A DNA stretch of 64,000 nt from DAIMZI01 sp036734025 (GTDB taxonomy: Bacteria; Pseudomonadota; Alphaproteobacteria; Rhizobiales; Rhodomicrobiaceae): the NCBI GenBank assembly GCA_036734025.1, contig DAIMZI010000006.1, forward strand, positions 1-64,000, read 5' to 3'. The notes under the pieces were generated by a model. That model saw only the letters and a program-made list of their open reading frames with translations, made no database searches and was not told where the DNA came from. Shown in pieces: positions 39,294 through 48,822 of the stretch (position 1 is its first letter; each line of letters starts with the position of its first letter). The translations under genes and the position numbers were made by a program.

Positions 39294-39479
39294 GCCCGGC
39301 AGCCTTTTGCGGCACATTGGCATATGCCGCAGATTGAGGTGGGCCTGTTCCGTTTGCACAAGCCCGGGCGCGGGTCGCAATGCGTCTGCGCTCCAAGGAT
39401 ATCAGAGCACAGCCATGGGCGCGGCCTTGCGGGGCATATCGCCTGCGCCAGTGCCACCACCGCCGGGTGAGGACATCTT

Positions 39480-39962
39480 ATGACCGCGCTGAAACTTCTC
39501 GCGCTCGATCGTGAGGACTTGAGTATCATATCCGTGCACATGCAAGACGCGGTGCTGCGGAACGGGGATATGGTCTACAGCCCGAAATATCTGCGCTTTG
39601 CCGCCATGTTCGACCGGTTCGACTGGCTGTCGGCGGAAAACCCGTCGCGGCGCACGCCTTATTATCTGCGCCGCAAGGCCGCCCTGCGCTTTGAGCGTGT
39701 GCTCGGAGCCAAGCTGCACAAAATGGGCGCCGATGACGACAAGGCAGCCTATGAGTTGCTGGCGATCCAGTTTCACGAAACCGTCCCGCCGGGCGGTCAG
39801 GTGAAGCTCGTATTTTCCGGCGGTGCCGCCATCCGCCTCGATGTGGAATGTATCGAGGCGGAGATGTGCGACACGGGCTCTGCCTGGCGCACCAGACACC
39901 GGCCGCACCATGCCGGCGCAGAAGACGCCGATACGCCTGTCACTCCCTTTTCCAGGCGCTGA
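39480..39962 (+). CDS. DUF2948 family protein
   Basis: 160 aa. The family pattern is clear: LKLLALDREDLSIISVHMQD, DMVYSPKYLRFAAMFDRFDW and RLDVECIEAEMCDTGSAW. Its place between murA and hisD is the usual one in alphaproteobacteria. There is no signal peptide or membrane helix, so it is cytoplasmic. GTGAGGA precedes the ATG. The function of the family is unknown to me. Confidence 0.9.
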   Translation: MTALKLLALDREDLSIISVHMQDAVLRNGDMVYSPKYLRFAAMFDRFDWLSAENPSRRTPYYLRRKAALRFERVLGAKLHKMGADDDKAAYELLAIQFHETVPPGGQVKLVFSGGAAIRLDVECIEAEMCDTGSAWRTRHRPHHAGAEDADTPVTPFSRR

Positions 39963-39985
39963 AATTCAGCCGCGAAAGGCCGCTC

Positions 39986-41293
39986 ATGCCCGCTTTCCTC
40001 GACACGACCGCCCCAGGGTTTCGCGACCAGTTCGAAGCCCTCGTTCATTCACGGCGCGACCAGGGCGAGAATGTCGGCAGCACCGTCAGCACCATCATCG
40101 CCGATGTGCGTGCGCGCGGCGATCAGGCGCTGATCGAGCTGTCGGCGCGCCTTGATCACGTCGATCTTGAAGCCGAAGGACTGCGCTTCACTGCGGACCA
40201 GATCGCTGCGGCCATGGACGCCGCAGAACCCGCTACGCTCGATGCGCTGCGCCTTGCCCGGCAACGTATCGAAACGCATCACCGCCGCCAGCTCCCGGCC
40301 GACGACCGCTATACCGATGCCATCGGCGCACAGCTCGGCCACAAGTGGACGCCGCTCGATTCAGTCGGGCTTTATGTGCCGGGCGGGCTGGCGAGCTATC
40401 CCAGTTCGGTGCTGATGAATGCCATCCCGGCCATGGTGGCGGGCGTCAAGCGCATTGCCATGGTGGTGCCCAGCCAGCGCGGCGAGATCAATCCGCTGGT
40501 GCTTGCCGCGGCCCACATCGCCGGGATCAGCGAGATTTACCGGATCGGCGGCGCCCAGGCCGTTGCTGCGCTTGCCTACGGAACCAGGACCATCGCGCCG
40601 GTCGCCAAGATCGTCGGCCCTGGCAATGCCTATGTCGCCGAAGCCAAGCGCCAGGTGTTCGGCGTTGTGGGCATCGACATGATCGCCGGCCCGAGCGAAG
40701 TCCTCGTCATCGCCGATGCCGACAATGATCCGGACTGGATCGCCGTCGATCTGCTCGCCCAGGCGGAACACGATGCCAGCGCCCAGGCTATCCTGATCAC
40801 GGATGATGCCGATTTCGCAAGTGCGGTGACGGACGCCGTGACGCGACGGCTGGCCACGATGACACGCGGCAACATTGCCGGCGCAAGCTGGCAGAACCAT
40901 GGGGCGGTGATCCTCGTCGAGGATCTGAGCGCCGCGCCGGCGCTGGTCAACCGGCTGGCGCCCGAACATCTGGAGATCGCCACCGCCGACCCCGAAGCCC
41001 TGCTCGCCGACGTTCATAATGCCGGCGCGGTGTTTCTCGGCCGGTTCACGCCCGAAGCCATGGGCGATTACATCGCGGGCTCCAATCATGTACTGCCGAC
41101 GGCGCGCTCGGCGCGCTTTTCCTCCGGTCTCGGCGTGCTCGATTTCATGAAGCGCTCGTCGATCCTGCGCCTTGAGCCCGGCGCGCTGGCCGCGCTCGGC
41201 CCTGCTGCCATCAGGCTGGCGCGCGCCGAAAGCCTTGAGGCCCACGCGCAGTCCATCGCCGTGCGCCTGGCGGGCCCACACAGCGCTGAATGA
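39986..41293 (+). CDS. hisD: Histidinol dehydrogenase
   Basis: NAD- and zinc-dependent enzyme for the last two steps of histidine synthesis. 435 aa with the family signature IDMIAGPSEVLVIADADNDP, the zinc/catalytic stretch LLAQAEHDASAQAILIT, and NHVLPTARSARFSSGLGVLDF-type C-terminal motif. ATG 39986 gives MPAFLDTTAPGF; the longer frame overlaps DUF2948 and lacks homology. It is followed by the UPF0262 gene. Confidence 0.97.
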   Translation: MPAFLDTTAPGFRDQFEALVHSRRDQGENVGSTVSTIIADVRARGDQALIELSARLDHVDLEAEGLRFTADQIAAAMDAAEPATLDALRLARQRIETHHRRQLPADDRYTDAIGAQLGHKWTPLDSVGLYVPGGLASYPSSVLMNAIPAMVAGVKRIAMVVPSQRGEINPLVLAAAHIAGISEIYRIGGAQAVAALAYGTRTIAPVAKIVGPGNAYVAEAKRQVFGVVGIDMIAGPSEVLVIADADNDPDWIAVDLLAQAEHDASAQAILITDDADFASAVTDAVTRRLATMTRGNIAGASWQNHGAVILVEDLSAAPALVNRLAPEHLEIATADPEALLADVHNAGAVFLGRFTPEAMGDYIAGSNHVLPTARSARFSSGLGVLDFMKRSSILRLEPGALAALGPAAIRLARAESLEAHAQSIAVRLAGPHSAE

Positions 41294-41319
41294 ACAAGAT
41301 CTAATGGCGGTTCGCGACC

Positions 41320-41808
41320 ATGCAGGACAATGTGCACGTCACGACGGGGCGTTTGATCGAGATCACGCTTGATGGGGAATCGCTGGGCCGGTCTTCGCCC
41401 GATGTTGATCATGAGCGCAAGGTCGCGATCTATGATCTTCTGGATGAGAACGAATTCATCGTGGCGAACGGCGCGCCGGGACCCTACCGGCTGCATCTGG
41501 GCATGGCGGAGAACCGGCTGGTCTTCAACGTCTCAAGCGAAAACGGCGATCCCGCAATCACGGTCATGCTCTCGATGTCGCCCTTCCGCCGGCTGGTGAA
41601 GGATTATTTCCTCGTCTGCGAAAGCTATTATGCCGCGATAAAGGTCGAGCCTCCCAGCCGCATCGAGGCCCTGGACATGGGTCGGCGCGGGCTGCACGAT
41701 GAGGGAAGCACGCTGTTGAAAGAGCGGCTCGATGGCAAGATAAATATCGACTTCCCGACCGCCAGACGGTTGTTCACCCTTATCTGCGCCTTGCACTGGA
41801 AGGGGTGA
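41320..41808 (+). CDS. UPF0262 family protein
   Basis: 162 aa. Recognisable by VDHERKVAIYDLLDENEFIV, LHLGMAENRLVFNVSSE and the C-terminal FPTARRLFTLICALHWKG. It lies between hisD and a low-molecular-weight phosphatase gene, the conserved neighbourhood of this family. Its stop overlaps the GTG start of the next gene, so translation is coupled. No function is established to my knowledge. Confidence 0.92.
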   Translation: MQDNVHVTTGRLIEITLDGESLGRSSPDVDHERKVAIYDLLDENEFIVANGAPGPYRLHLGMAENRLVFNVSSENGDPAITVMLSMSPFRRLVKDYFLVCESYYAAIKVEPPSRIEALDMGRRGLHDEGSTLLKERLDGKINIDFPTARRLFTLICALHWKG

Positions 41809-42296
41809 GATTGGTGGACGCGTTGGCGGGCTCTGATGATACCAGCAAGAAACGATCCACCCTTCCCGGCGCGGTCCTGTTTGCCTGCAGCATGAATTCG
41901 GTGCGCTCGCCCATGGCGGCGGCGATGTTCCGCCATCTGGCCGGGCGCGCAAGCTATGTGGCGTCTGCCGGGGTGCGCGCGGGCGAGCCCGACCCCTTCG
42001 CGGCTGCCGTCATGGAAGAAATCGGCATCGACATCACCGCGCACAAACCCCATACGATCGCCGATCTGGAGGATACGACCTTCGACATGGTCGTCAGCTT
42101 GGCGCCCGAAGCCCACCACCAGGCGCTGGAGATGACGCGGACAATGGCCGTCGATGTGGAATACTGGCCGACCATCGACCCCACATTGAGCACCGGCAAC
42201 CGCGAACAGATCCTTCAGGTTTACCGGCAGGTGCGCGACAGCCTGTTTGCCCGGATCAAGGCTCGCTTCCCGTTTCATGGCGGCCCCACGGTCTGA
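41805..42296 (+). CDS. Low-molecular-weight protein-tyrosine-phosphatase-like protein
   Basis: 163 aa with the LMW-PTP P-loop CSMNSVRS at about 28-35 (Cys28, Arg34) and the general-acid region with Asp in WPTIDPT. The intermediate QALEMTRTMAVDVEYWP is typical of this alphaproteobacterial group. It may be a phosphatase or an arsenate-reductase-like thiol enzyme; the sequence does not decide. The GTG start overlaps the UPF0262 stop. In many relatives infA follows, but not here. Confidence 0.88.
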   Translation: MRLVDALAGSDDTSKKRSTLPGAVLFACSMNSVRSPMAAAMFRHLAGRASYVASAGVRAGEPDPFAAAVMEEIGIDITAHKPHTIADLEDTTFDMVVSLAPEAHHQALEMTRTMAVDVEYWPTIDPTLSTGNREQILQVYRQVRDSLFARIKARFPFHGGPTV

Positions 42297-42576
42297 TCGG
42301 GTTGCCCGATCGCAGTTTCGCGCAAGGCGTTTTGGACTTGATTTTGACCGGTGTGGCCAGCATCCTCACGCGTTGATGGCTGTGCGGCCTTGCCCGCCGG
42401 TCGGCACGGCACCACGACGGCGCCGATACGTAATGGAAGACGCCGATGGGAAGTCGCCGATGATCATGCTGAAGAATCTCAGCTTGCGCGGAGTTTCGTC
42501 CGGTACTGGCGTGAGAAAGCGCTCCGGCACCGAGGTCGCGACCAGCAGGCCGGCAGCCGCGCGTGCCGGTGAGATC

Positions 42577-43209
42577 GTGCGCAAGCCGCTGGTGCTGGCT
42601 AGTGCATCGCCGCGGCGTCTGGCGCTTCTGGAGCAGGCCGGCATCGAACCCGACGCACTGCGCCCCGTCTCGATCGACGAAACCCCGCGCAAGGGTGAGC
42701 GTCCGCGCACGCTGGCGCGCCGGCTTGCCCGCGCCAAGGCGATGGCGGCGCGCGCCCGGCTGGGGCGTGAACCCGAACTGGCAGGCGCCTATGTGCTCGC
42801 GGCCGATACCGTGGTCGCCGTCGGCCAGCGCGTGCTGATGAAGCCCAATTATCTGGACGAGGCCTCCGCGGCGCTGCAACTGCTCTCGGGCCGGTCACAC
42901 CGGGTCTATACTGCGGTATGCTTCATCACACCGTCCGGGGCGGTGCGCATGCGCACGGTCGAGGCGCGGGTGCGTTTCAAGCGGCTGAGCGCGGAGGAAA
43001 TCGAATCTTATCTGGCCAGCGGCGAGTGGCGCGGCAAGGCTGGCGGCTACGCGATCCAGGGCATCGCCGGTGTCTTCGTACAAAAGATAGTCGGTTCATA
43101 CACCGCCGTTGTCGGCCTGCCGCTCAATGAAGTCGTCGGCCTGCTGGTGGCTGAAGGGCTGCCGGTCTATTTCGGCTGGCTTAACCGGGCCAGGGTCGAC
43201 CCAGCCTGA
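42577..43209 (+). CDS. maf: Maf-like nucleotide pyrophosphatase
   Basis: About 210 aa. Conserved Maf motifs are LVLASASPRRLALLEQAGI, YVLAADTVVAVGQRVL, SGRSHRVYTAVC and the final GGYAIQGIAGVFV. The family hydrolyses non-canonical or bulk NTPs (dTTP/UTP type) and affects septum formation. I prefer GTG 42577 (MRKPLVLASASPRR). In-frame ATGs at 42433 and 42460 would add 39-48 residues without Maf homology. The 280-bp gap before it contains no infA. Confidence 0.9.
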   Translation: MRKPLVLASASPRRLALLEQAGIEPDALRPVSIDETPRKGERPRTLARRLARAKAMAARARLGREPELAGAYVLAADTVVAVGQRVLMKPNYLDEASAALQLLSGRSHRVYTAVCFITPSGAVRMRTVEARVRFKRLSAEEIESYLASGEWRGKAGGYAIQGIAGVFVQKIVGSYTAVVGLPLNEVVGLLVAEGLPVYFGWLNRARVDPA

Positions 43210-43213
43210 TCTC

Positions 43214-43426
43214 ATGAACGACAACGCCACATCATCAACAAGCAATGCTCGCGGCGGCGGCTCGGGCGACGGAAGATGCCCGATCTGCGATAAACCGACG
43301 TTCAGCGCCTATCGCCCCTTCTGCTCCAAACGCTGCGCCGATGTCGATCTGGGTCGCTGGCTGCGCGGCGATTATGCCATCCCGCTGCCCGAAGGCGAAG
43401 CCGGCAGCGAGGACAAGGAGCCCTGA
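43214..43426 (+). CDS. yacG: DNA gyrase inhibitor YacG (zinc ribbon)
   Basis: 70 aa. A four-Cys zinc site is visible: CPICDKP and, after a short loop, FCSKRCADVDLGRWLRGDY. The family binds GyrB and blocks DNA binding. The N-terminus is a Ser/Gly-rich extension and the C-terminus acidic. ATG 43214 is 4 bp after the maf stop, so the two are co-transcribed. Confidence 0.94.
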   Translation: MNDNATSSTSNARGGGSGDGRCPICDKPTFSAYRPFCSKRCADVDLGRWLRGDYAIPLPEGEAGSEDKEP

Positions 43427-43526
43427 GCGCGGTTGATCTTTTGCTGCGAATGGCGCATTGCTAGTGGCATCCGTCGATCATCACGTCGGACAGCAATGTG
43501 TTAAGAATTTTGCAGAGGTGGGGGCC

Positions 43527-43871
43527 ATGCAGTTCGTTAATCAGCTCATTGATTTCCTGCGCGATGGCATCGCTGCCATTTTCCGCTTTGTCGAGCTCAT
43601 CTGGACATGGTCGATCGAACAGATCGGGCAAATTCCATGGAGCAATCTTAGCAATCTGTCGATCCTGAAGCAGATCTTCCTGTTCATCGTCGCCGCGGGC
43701 GTGATCTATCTCCTCTACAAGGCCGCACGCGAACTCTTTGATGCTGGACAAAACGCTCTCGCGGCTTTCGCCACCTTGCTGGGCGCGATCGTGAAGACGC
43801 TGGCGCCGATCCTGTTTGCCGGTCTGGCGGCTGCCGCCGGAGCGTGGATTGTGAACAATCTGAACTTTTAG
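43527..43871 (+). CDS. Small membrane protein, function unknown
   Basis: 114 aa with two clear hydrophobic helices (IFLFIVAAGVIYLLYKAA at about 50-67 and LAPILFAGLAAAAGAWIV near the C-terminus) and an amphipathic N-terminal segment (FVNQLIDFLRDGIAAIFRFV). ATG 43527 follows GCAGAGGTGG. The middle repeats NLSNLSI. I do not recognise a family. It converges with the PH-like membrane protein gene. Confidence 0.7.
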   Translation: MQFVNQLIDFLRDGIAAIFRFVELIWTWSIEQIGQIPWSNLSNLSILKQIFLFIVAAGVIYLLYKAARELFDAGQNALAAFATLLGAIVKTLAPILFAGLAAAAGAWIVNNLNF

Positions 43872-43917
43872 GCGCAATCGGCTGGAGGCAAGGTGGTCCG
43901 CAGGCTCCCGTATTGCC

Positions 43918-44499
43918 TCATGAAATGATGACGCGCGACGGCGCATGGGCCTTGAGATGCGTAATCAGGCTGGAAGCGCCCATGTCGAGCACCATGGGCG
44001 GTGTCATGGGCAGAAAGCCGGTGGGCCGCGACGTGGCGCTGGAAAGGCCCCTGATCAGATAGATCAGCCATAACAAGCCCTTGGACGGCCCGATATAGCG
44101 TCCGGGGTCGCTGACCTCGAGAAAGATCGTGCCGCCGCCAACCTTGCCGCTCGGCACCTGCTTGATCTGCCGGATCGCGCTCCACGGGATCGGCTCGCTG
44201 CCCAGCCGGCGGTCATGAATGAAATCCGGCCCGATGGCAACAATGGGACGTGGCAAGACGATCTCGCGCAGGTTGAAGCCGGTCTTGATCCCGAAATAGA
44301 TGCTGACCACAGCGCCCAGCGCCCCGTCAAAGCTCGCCGTACTCCATCCTGCCATCGCCCACAAAAGCCCACCGGCAAACAAAAGGGCTGCCGAAATGAG
44401 CAGGCGCAGGCGCAACGTGCCCGTCTTGAAGCCGAATTCCACCCGCTTGCCGCGCCTCGCCACCTGCCTGCCCCTTCCGCCACGAAATGCCATCTGCAA
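43918..44499 (-). CDS. Two-TM membrane protein with PH-like domain, function unknown
   Basis: 193 aa. A basic N-terminus (FRGGRGRQVARRGKRVEFG) precedes two helices (LLISAALLFAGGLLWAMAGW and ALGAVVSIYFGIKTGF). A beta-rich domain follows with IGPDFIHDRRLGSEPIPWSA, resembling the membrane PH-like (STM3941-type) family. The IPW-x2-I pattern also occurs in the protein at 4940-5476. Function unknown. Confidence 0.75.
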   Translation of the reverse strand: MQMAFRGGRGRQVARRGKRVEFGFKTGTLRLRLLISAALLFAGGLLWAMAGWSTASFDGALGAVVSIYFGIKTGFNLREIVLPRPIVAIGPDFIHDRRLGSEPIPWSAIRQIKQVPSGKVGGGTIFLEVSDPGRYIGPSKGLLWLIYLIRGLSSATSRPTGFLPMTPPMVLDMGASSLITHLKAHAPSRVIIS

Positions 44500-44578
44500 C
44501 GGATGAGATAGTCGAAACCGGCGCGCGGATCAATGACGGCCATTCAGCACGCGCCGGCGACCGGTTGGTCTTTGGCTT

Positions 44579-47500
44579 TCATTGCTGGGCGCCGGTGCTG
44601 CCGGAAGCAGCGGCCATCTCTTCTTCCAGCCGCTTTGCCGCATCGGCGCGCGGTTTGGAAAGCCGGGCGATGATGGTGTAGGCGACCGGCGTCAGGAACA
44701 AGGTGAATACGGCGGCCAGCGCGAGCCCGCCGAACACGACCCAGCCTATGGCGGCGCGCGATTCAGAGCCCGGCCCCGAGGCGAGGATCAGCGGCAGTCC
44801 GGCAAGCACGGTGGACATCATCGTCATCACGATGGGCTTTAATCGGATCACGGCCGCCTCGCGTGCTGCGGTCAACACATCTGCGCCCTTGTCGCGCAAC
44901 TGGTCGGCGAACTCGACCATCAATATTCCGTTCTTGGCCATGATGCCGATAAGCACGAGCACCCCGATCTGGCTGTAGATGTTCAGCGTCGTCCCGGTGA
45001 GCATCAGCGCGAAGATCGCGGCGCATACGCCGAACGGAACGGTGACCATGACCACAGCAGCGCTGGTGACGCTTTCGAACTGCGCAACCAGCACCAGGAA
45101 GACCACCAGCAACGCGACCGAAAATGCGATCGTCATGTCGCGGGCGGTGTCTTCAAGCGAAGCGGCTTCGCCGAGAAACACCAGGCCGGTTCCCGAAGGC
45201 AAGGTAGTGCCCGCAACCGAGCGTATGGCGTCAACGGCCGATTGCAGCGGCATCGAAGGATCGAGATCGGCATTAACCTGAATGGCGCGTCGCTGGCCGA
45301 ACCTGTCCAACTCGCTGGGCACGGTATCTTCGACATAGCTGACGAGCTGGCTCAACGGAATGAGCCGTCCCTCATTGCCGGGCACATACAGATTGCCCAG
45401 ATCGGCCGGATCGCGAACCGCGCCTGCGGATGGTTCGAGATAGATCGAGATCGCCTCGTCGCCGACGGTGAGATCTGTGACGCGGTATTTGTCGACAAGC
45501 ACCTGCAAGGTCGTTGAAAGCGCATCGATCGACACGCCCAGATCGCTCGCTCTCAGCCTGTCGATGTCGATGGATATCTGCGGTTGGGTGGCGCGATATT
45601 CGACACGGAAATTGCTGAGCGCGGGGACTTCTTCTTCCAGCCGCGCGGTCAGCGCGTCGGTTGCCGCCGAAATGGCGCCATACTCATCGCCGGTGACCGC
45701 GAAGGTGATGCCGCCGCCTTCGGTCCCGCGCAGCCCCAGACTGTTGCCGCCTGAAATGCGGGCCTGCGCGCCGGGGATATCGTTGATCGGTCTGCGCAGC
45801 AGGGCTGCCAGGTCCTGCTGGGTGATCTCACGCTGCGACCAGTCGCGCATCGGCGCCACGATCCAGGCGCGGTTCGGGTCCCAGCGTCCGGTGATGGTGA
45901 ACATGTCGGTCAATGTGCCATCTTCCAAATAGGGCTGGAGGATCTGCTCTACCCGCTCGACCTGCCGGTCGGTAAAGCCAAGATCAACGCCGTCCGGCGC
46001 GGTCATGATCACGGTGATCTCGCCGCGATCCTCGCTTGGGACGAGTTCCTGGCCGATTGTCTGGAAGACGACGAGGGCCAGCCCGCCCAACCCGGCACAG
46101 AACGCGATGAACACAACCGGCGCCGCAAGGACAATACCCAGGATGCGCGCATACATGTTTTCAAATGTACCGCCGATCCAGCCGAGGACCGGACGGCGCG
46201 GCGCTTGCTTGCTTGAGGGGATTCGCGCTGCGATGAGCGGACACAAGCTCAAGGCAACGAAAGTCGAGATCCCGACGGTCATGGCAAGTACGAAGCCGAA
46301 CTCACGGAACAGCCGCCCCGATTGCGTGGGCATGAACGATATCGGCAGGAAAACCGAGATCAGCGTCGCCGTGGTGGCGACCACGGCAAAGAACACCTGC
46401 CGCGTGCCGATCACGGCGGCGGCGCGCGGCAACAGCCCCTCGGCGCGCCGACGCATGATGTTCTCGACCACGACGATGGCGTCATCGACGACGAGTCCCG
46501 TGGCGAGAACCAGCGCCAGCAGTGTGATGAGATTTATGGAAAAGCCTATCGCCCAGATGGCTGCCACGCTGCCGATGAGCGCCACGGGAATGGCAAGTGC
46601 GGGAATTATGGTGATGCTGAGCTGTCCCGAGAACAGCCAGATCACGCCAACCACTATGACGAGGGCCAGCGACAACGAGACCAGAACCTCGGCAATGGCG
46701 CCCTTGATGAATACCGCTTCATCGGACGTGACCGTCAACGTGACATCGCGAAGCTGAGCGTTGAGACGCTCGATCGATTGCGCCACCCCTTCCGAAATCT
46801 CGACGGTGTTGGAACTGGCCTGGCGCACGATCCCAAGGCTGACGACCGGCGAACCGTTGAGCCGCACATAAGATGTGGCTTCCTCGGGGCCGTAAAAGAC
46901 GCTGGCGACCTCACCCAAACGAACACCGTTCTTGAGGCGCAACTCGCGTATCTTCTCGGGATCGGTGACCGAAATGTTGGCGCGGACAATCAGTTCCTGG
47001 CTGTCTGATTTAAGACTTCCCGCCGGGATGTCGGCGCTTATGGAGCGCAGCAGATCGGCAACATCGCTGGCTGAAAGGCCATAGCTGACCAGCCGGTTGG
47101 GATCGATGAGAACACGCAGCACACGCGCCTGAGCGCCGAACTGGGAGACCTCGGCCACACCATCAACCGACGTGAGCGACGGGACCACATCCTTTTCGAC
47201 AATGCGGGTCAGATCCTCGATGGACAAGGTATCGCTGGTTGCGGCGATGCGGATGATCGGGCGGGCATCCTGATCGGCCTTGATGACGAAGATGTCCTGG
47301 ACTTCCTCGGGCAGACGCCGGGCGATCCGGGCTACCGCCTCGCGAACATCATTGGCGGCGTCCACCAGATTGATGTTCGGGCTGAACTCGATATTGATGC
47401 GCGAGCTGCTTTCCTCACTGCTCGAACGGATGTCGCGGATGCCGGTGACGCGCGCCACCGCGCCCTCGATCACGCTGGTGACTTCTGCGTCCACGGCCTC

Positions 47501-47683
47501 GGGCGCGGCACCCGGCAGGCTGGCGCGCACCTGGACCACGGGGCGGTCAACGTCGGGCAATTCGCGCACCTCGATGCCGAGCAAAGCGCTAATTCCGGCG
47601 ATCACGATCAGCAGATTGACCACCGCCATGAGGTATGGCCGGCGTACGCTCAGGCCGGGGAGATCGTTTTTTTCGTCGCTCAT
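44579..47683 (-). CDS. RND-family efflux transporter permease (HAE1-like)
   Basis: 1034 aa inner-membrane proton-driven pump. Twelve helices in two halves are separated by large periplasmic loops. The proton-relay aspartates lie in TM4 (ATGLVVDDAIVVVENIMRR). Other RND features are GIEVRELPDVDRPVVQVRAS, TSVIEGAVARVTGI and, in the second half, IGIMAKNGILMVEFADQLR. Its ATG overlaps the adaptor stop (ATGA). Drugs or envelope-toxic molecules are likely substrates. No outer-membrane factor gene is adjacent, so it must use a TolC encoded elsewhere. Confidence 0.96.
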   Translation of the reverse strand: MSDEKNDLPGLSVRRPYLMAVVNLLIVIAGISALLGIEVRELPDVDRPVVQVRASLPGAAPEAVDAEVTSVIEGAVARVTGIRDIRSSSEESSSRINIEFSPNINLVDAANDVREAVARIARRLPEEVQDIFVIKADQDARPIIRIAATSDTLSIEDLTRIVEKDVVPSLTSVDGVAEVSQFGAQARVLRVLIDPNRLVSYGLSASDVADLLRSISADIPAGSLKSDSQELIVRANISVTDPEKIRELRLKNGVRLGEVASVFYGPEEATSYVRLNGSPVVSLGIVRQASSNTVEISEGVAQSIERLNAQLRDVTLTVTSDEAVFIKGAIAEVLVSLSLALVIVVGVIWLFSGQLSITIIPALAIPVALIGSVAAIWAIGFSINLITLLALVLATGLVVDDAIVVVENIMRRRAEGLLPRAAAVIGTRQVFFAVVATTATLISVFLPISFMPTQSGRLFREFGFVLAMTVGISTFVALSLCPLIAARIPSSKQAPRRPVLGWIGGTFENMYARILGIVLAAPVVFIAFCAGLGGLALVVFQTIGQELVPSEDRGEITVIMTAPDGVDLGFTDRQVERVEQILQPYLEDGTLTDMFTITGRWDPNRAWIVAPMRDWSQREITQQDLAALLRRPINDIPGAQARISGGNSLGLRGTEGGGITFAVTGDEYGAISAATDALTARLEEEVPALSNFRVEYRATQPQISIDIDRLRASDLGVSIDALSTTLQVLVDKYRVTDLTVGDEAISIYLEPSAGAVRDPADLGNLYVPGNEGRLIPLSQLVSYVEDTVPSELDRFGQRRAIQVNADLDPSMPLQSAVDAIRSVAGTTLPSGTGLVFLGEAASLEDTARDMTIAFSVALLVVFLVLVAQFESVTSAAVVMVTVPFGVCAAIFALMLTGTTLNIYSQIGVLVLIGIMAKNGILMVEFADQLRDKGADVLTAAREAAVIRLKPIVMTMMSTVLAGLPLILASGPGSESRAAIGWVVFGGLALAAVFTLFLTPVAYTIIARLSKPRADAAKRLEEEMAAASGSTGAQQ

Positions 47684-48822
47684 GTTCCCGGTACCCGCGC
47701 AATATTGGGTTCAGATGTTGACAGACGCACCGCCCGGCCTGGCGTCAGGCGTTGAACTCCTTCTATGACCACCTGATCGCCTTCGCTCAGCTCGCCATCG
47801 ACCAGCACGCGGGCCTGAATGCGGGCGATCGACTCGACCATGACCCTTTCAACCGTCTCGCCATTGACGCGCCAGACGAAGCGGCCCTCGCGCGACCATT
47901 GCACCGCCAGCTCGGGAACCGAGGGATATTCGGCCCCGTCCAGACGCAAATTGACGGTGAACGACATGCCCGCGCGCAGCAGGTCTTCCGTATTGTCGAT
48001 AGCGGCCCGGACACGGATGGTGCGCGCCGTGGCGTCCACCCGGCTGTCGATGGCGGAGATGCGCCCCTGAAACTGGCGACCCTGAAAGCCGGGATTGGTG
48101 GCGGTGAGCGGCTGGCCGATCGAAAGCCGCCCGATATAGGCTTCGGGCACTTCGAATTCCACGAGGATTTCCTCTCGCGCATCGAGCGTGGTGATGATGG
48201 TCGTCTCCGAAACACGATCGCCGAGGTCTACCTCGGGTATGCCCAGCACGCCGGCAAAGGGCGCGCGCACCGTGCGCTCGGAAAGATTTTCCAGCGCCTG
48301 TTCGTGCTCTATCTTCGCGGCCTGCGCCGCCGTGCGCGTCGTGTCTGCGGTGGCTTCAGCCGTTATGCCACGCCCGAGGAGGCGTTCGGATCGCTCCAGC
48401 GAGCGGTTGGCCTCTTCCAGCCGGGCAAGCGTCAGGCGAACGGCAAGTTCTTGCTGACGCGAGTCAAGTTCCAGAAGCACATCACCGGCTGCCACCCTGT
48501 CGCCGGCCTTGAAATTCAAGCGGATGACCTCGCCGGCGGCCTTGGGAAATATTGATACGGATTGCTGTGCGCGACCTGTGCCAACGGCGATCACATCGAC
48601 ATTATGGCGCGCAACGACAACAGGAGCCGCGATGACGGGCACGGCTTCGTCGCGGTCGCCGCGACCACGGCCGCGGCGTTCGCTGGCCTCACTGACCCCC
48701 TCGCCGAGATTGAGCCCGACCGTTTGGGAAAGCTCGTCGCGGTAGATCCAGGCACCCGCAATCAGGCCGCCCATGACGGCGATGACGACGAGCTGTTTCC
48801 AGAGCGAAATGGGTGTCTTCAA
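47680..48822 (-). CDS. RND efflux periplasmic adaptor subunit (membrane fusion protein)
   Basis: About 380 aa. An N-terminal anchor helix (LWKQLVVIAVMGGLIAGAWI) precedes the lipoyl half-motif AAGEVIRLNFKAGDRVAAGD, an alpha-hairpin at about 125-185, and the beta-barrel domain. RTVRAPFAGVLGIPEVDLGD is the classic lipoyl return strand. I choose TTG 48822 (AGGAAG upstream, MKTPISLWKQL); the longer TTG frame lacks support. It overlaps the pump gene by 4 bp. Confidence 0.93.
   Translation of the reverse strand: MKTPISLWKQLVVIAVMGGLIAGAWIYRDELSQTVGLNLGEGVSEASERRGRGRGDRDEAVPVIAAPVVVARHNVDVIAVGTGRAQQSVSIFPKAAGEVIRLNFKAGDRVAAGDVLLELDSRQQELAVRLTLARLEEANRSLERSERLLGRGITAEATADTTRTAAQAAKIEHEQALENLSERTVRAPFAGVLGIPEVDLGDRVSETTIITTLDAREEILVEFEVPEAYIGRLSIGQPLTATNPGFQGRQFQGRISAIDSRVDATARTIRVRAAIDNTEDLLRAGMSFTVNLRLDGAEYPSVPELAVQWSREGRFVWRVNGETVERVMVESIARIQARVLVDGELSEGDQVVIEGVQRLTPGRAVRLSTSEPNIARVPGT

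Noticed and set aside
39308..39331. Hairpin TGCGGCA/TGCCGCA after murA as a terminator
   Set aside because: There is no T-tract, and DUF2948 follows on the same strand, so termination is not supported.
37983..39380. 465-codon minus-strand frame
   Set aside because: Antisense to murA; shadow frame.
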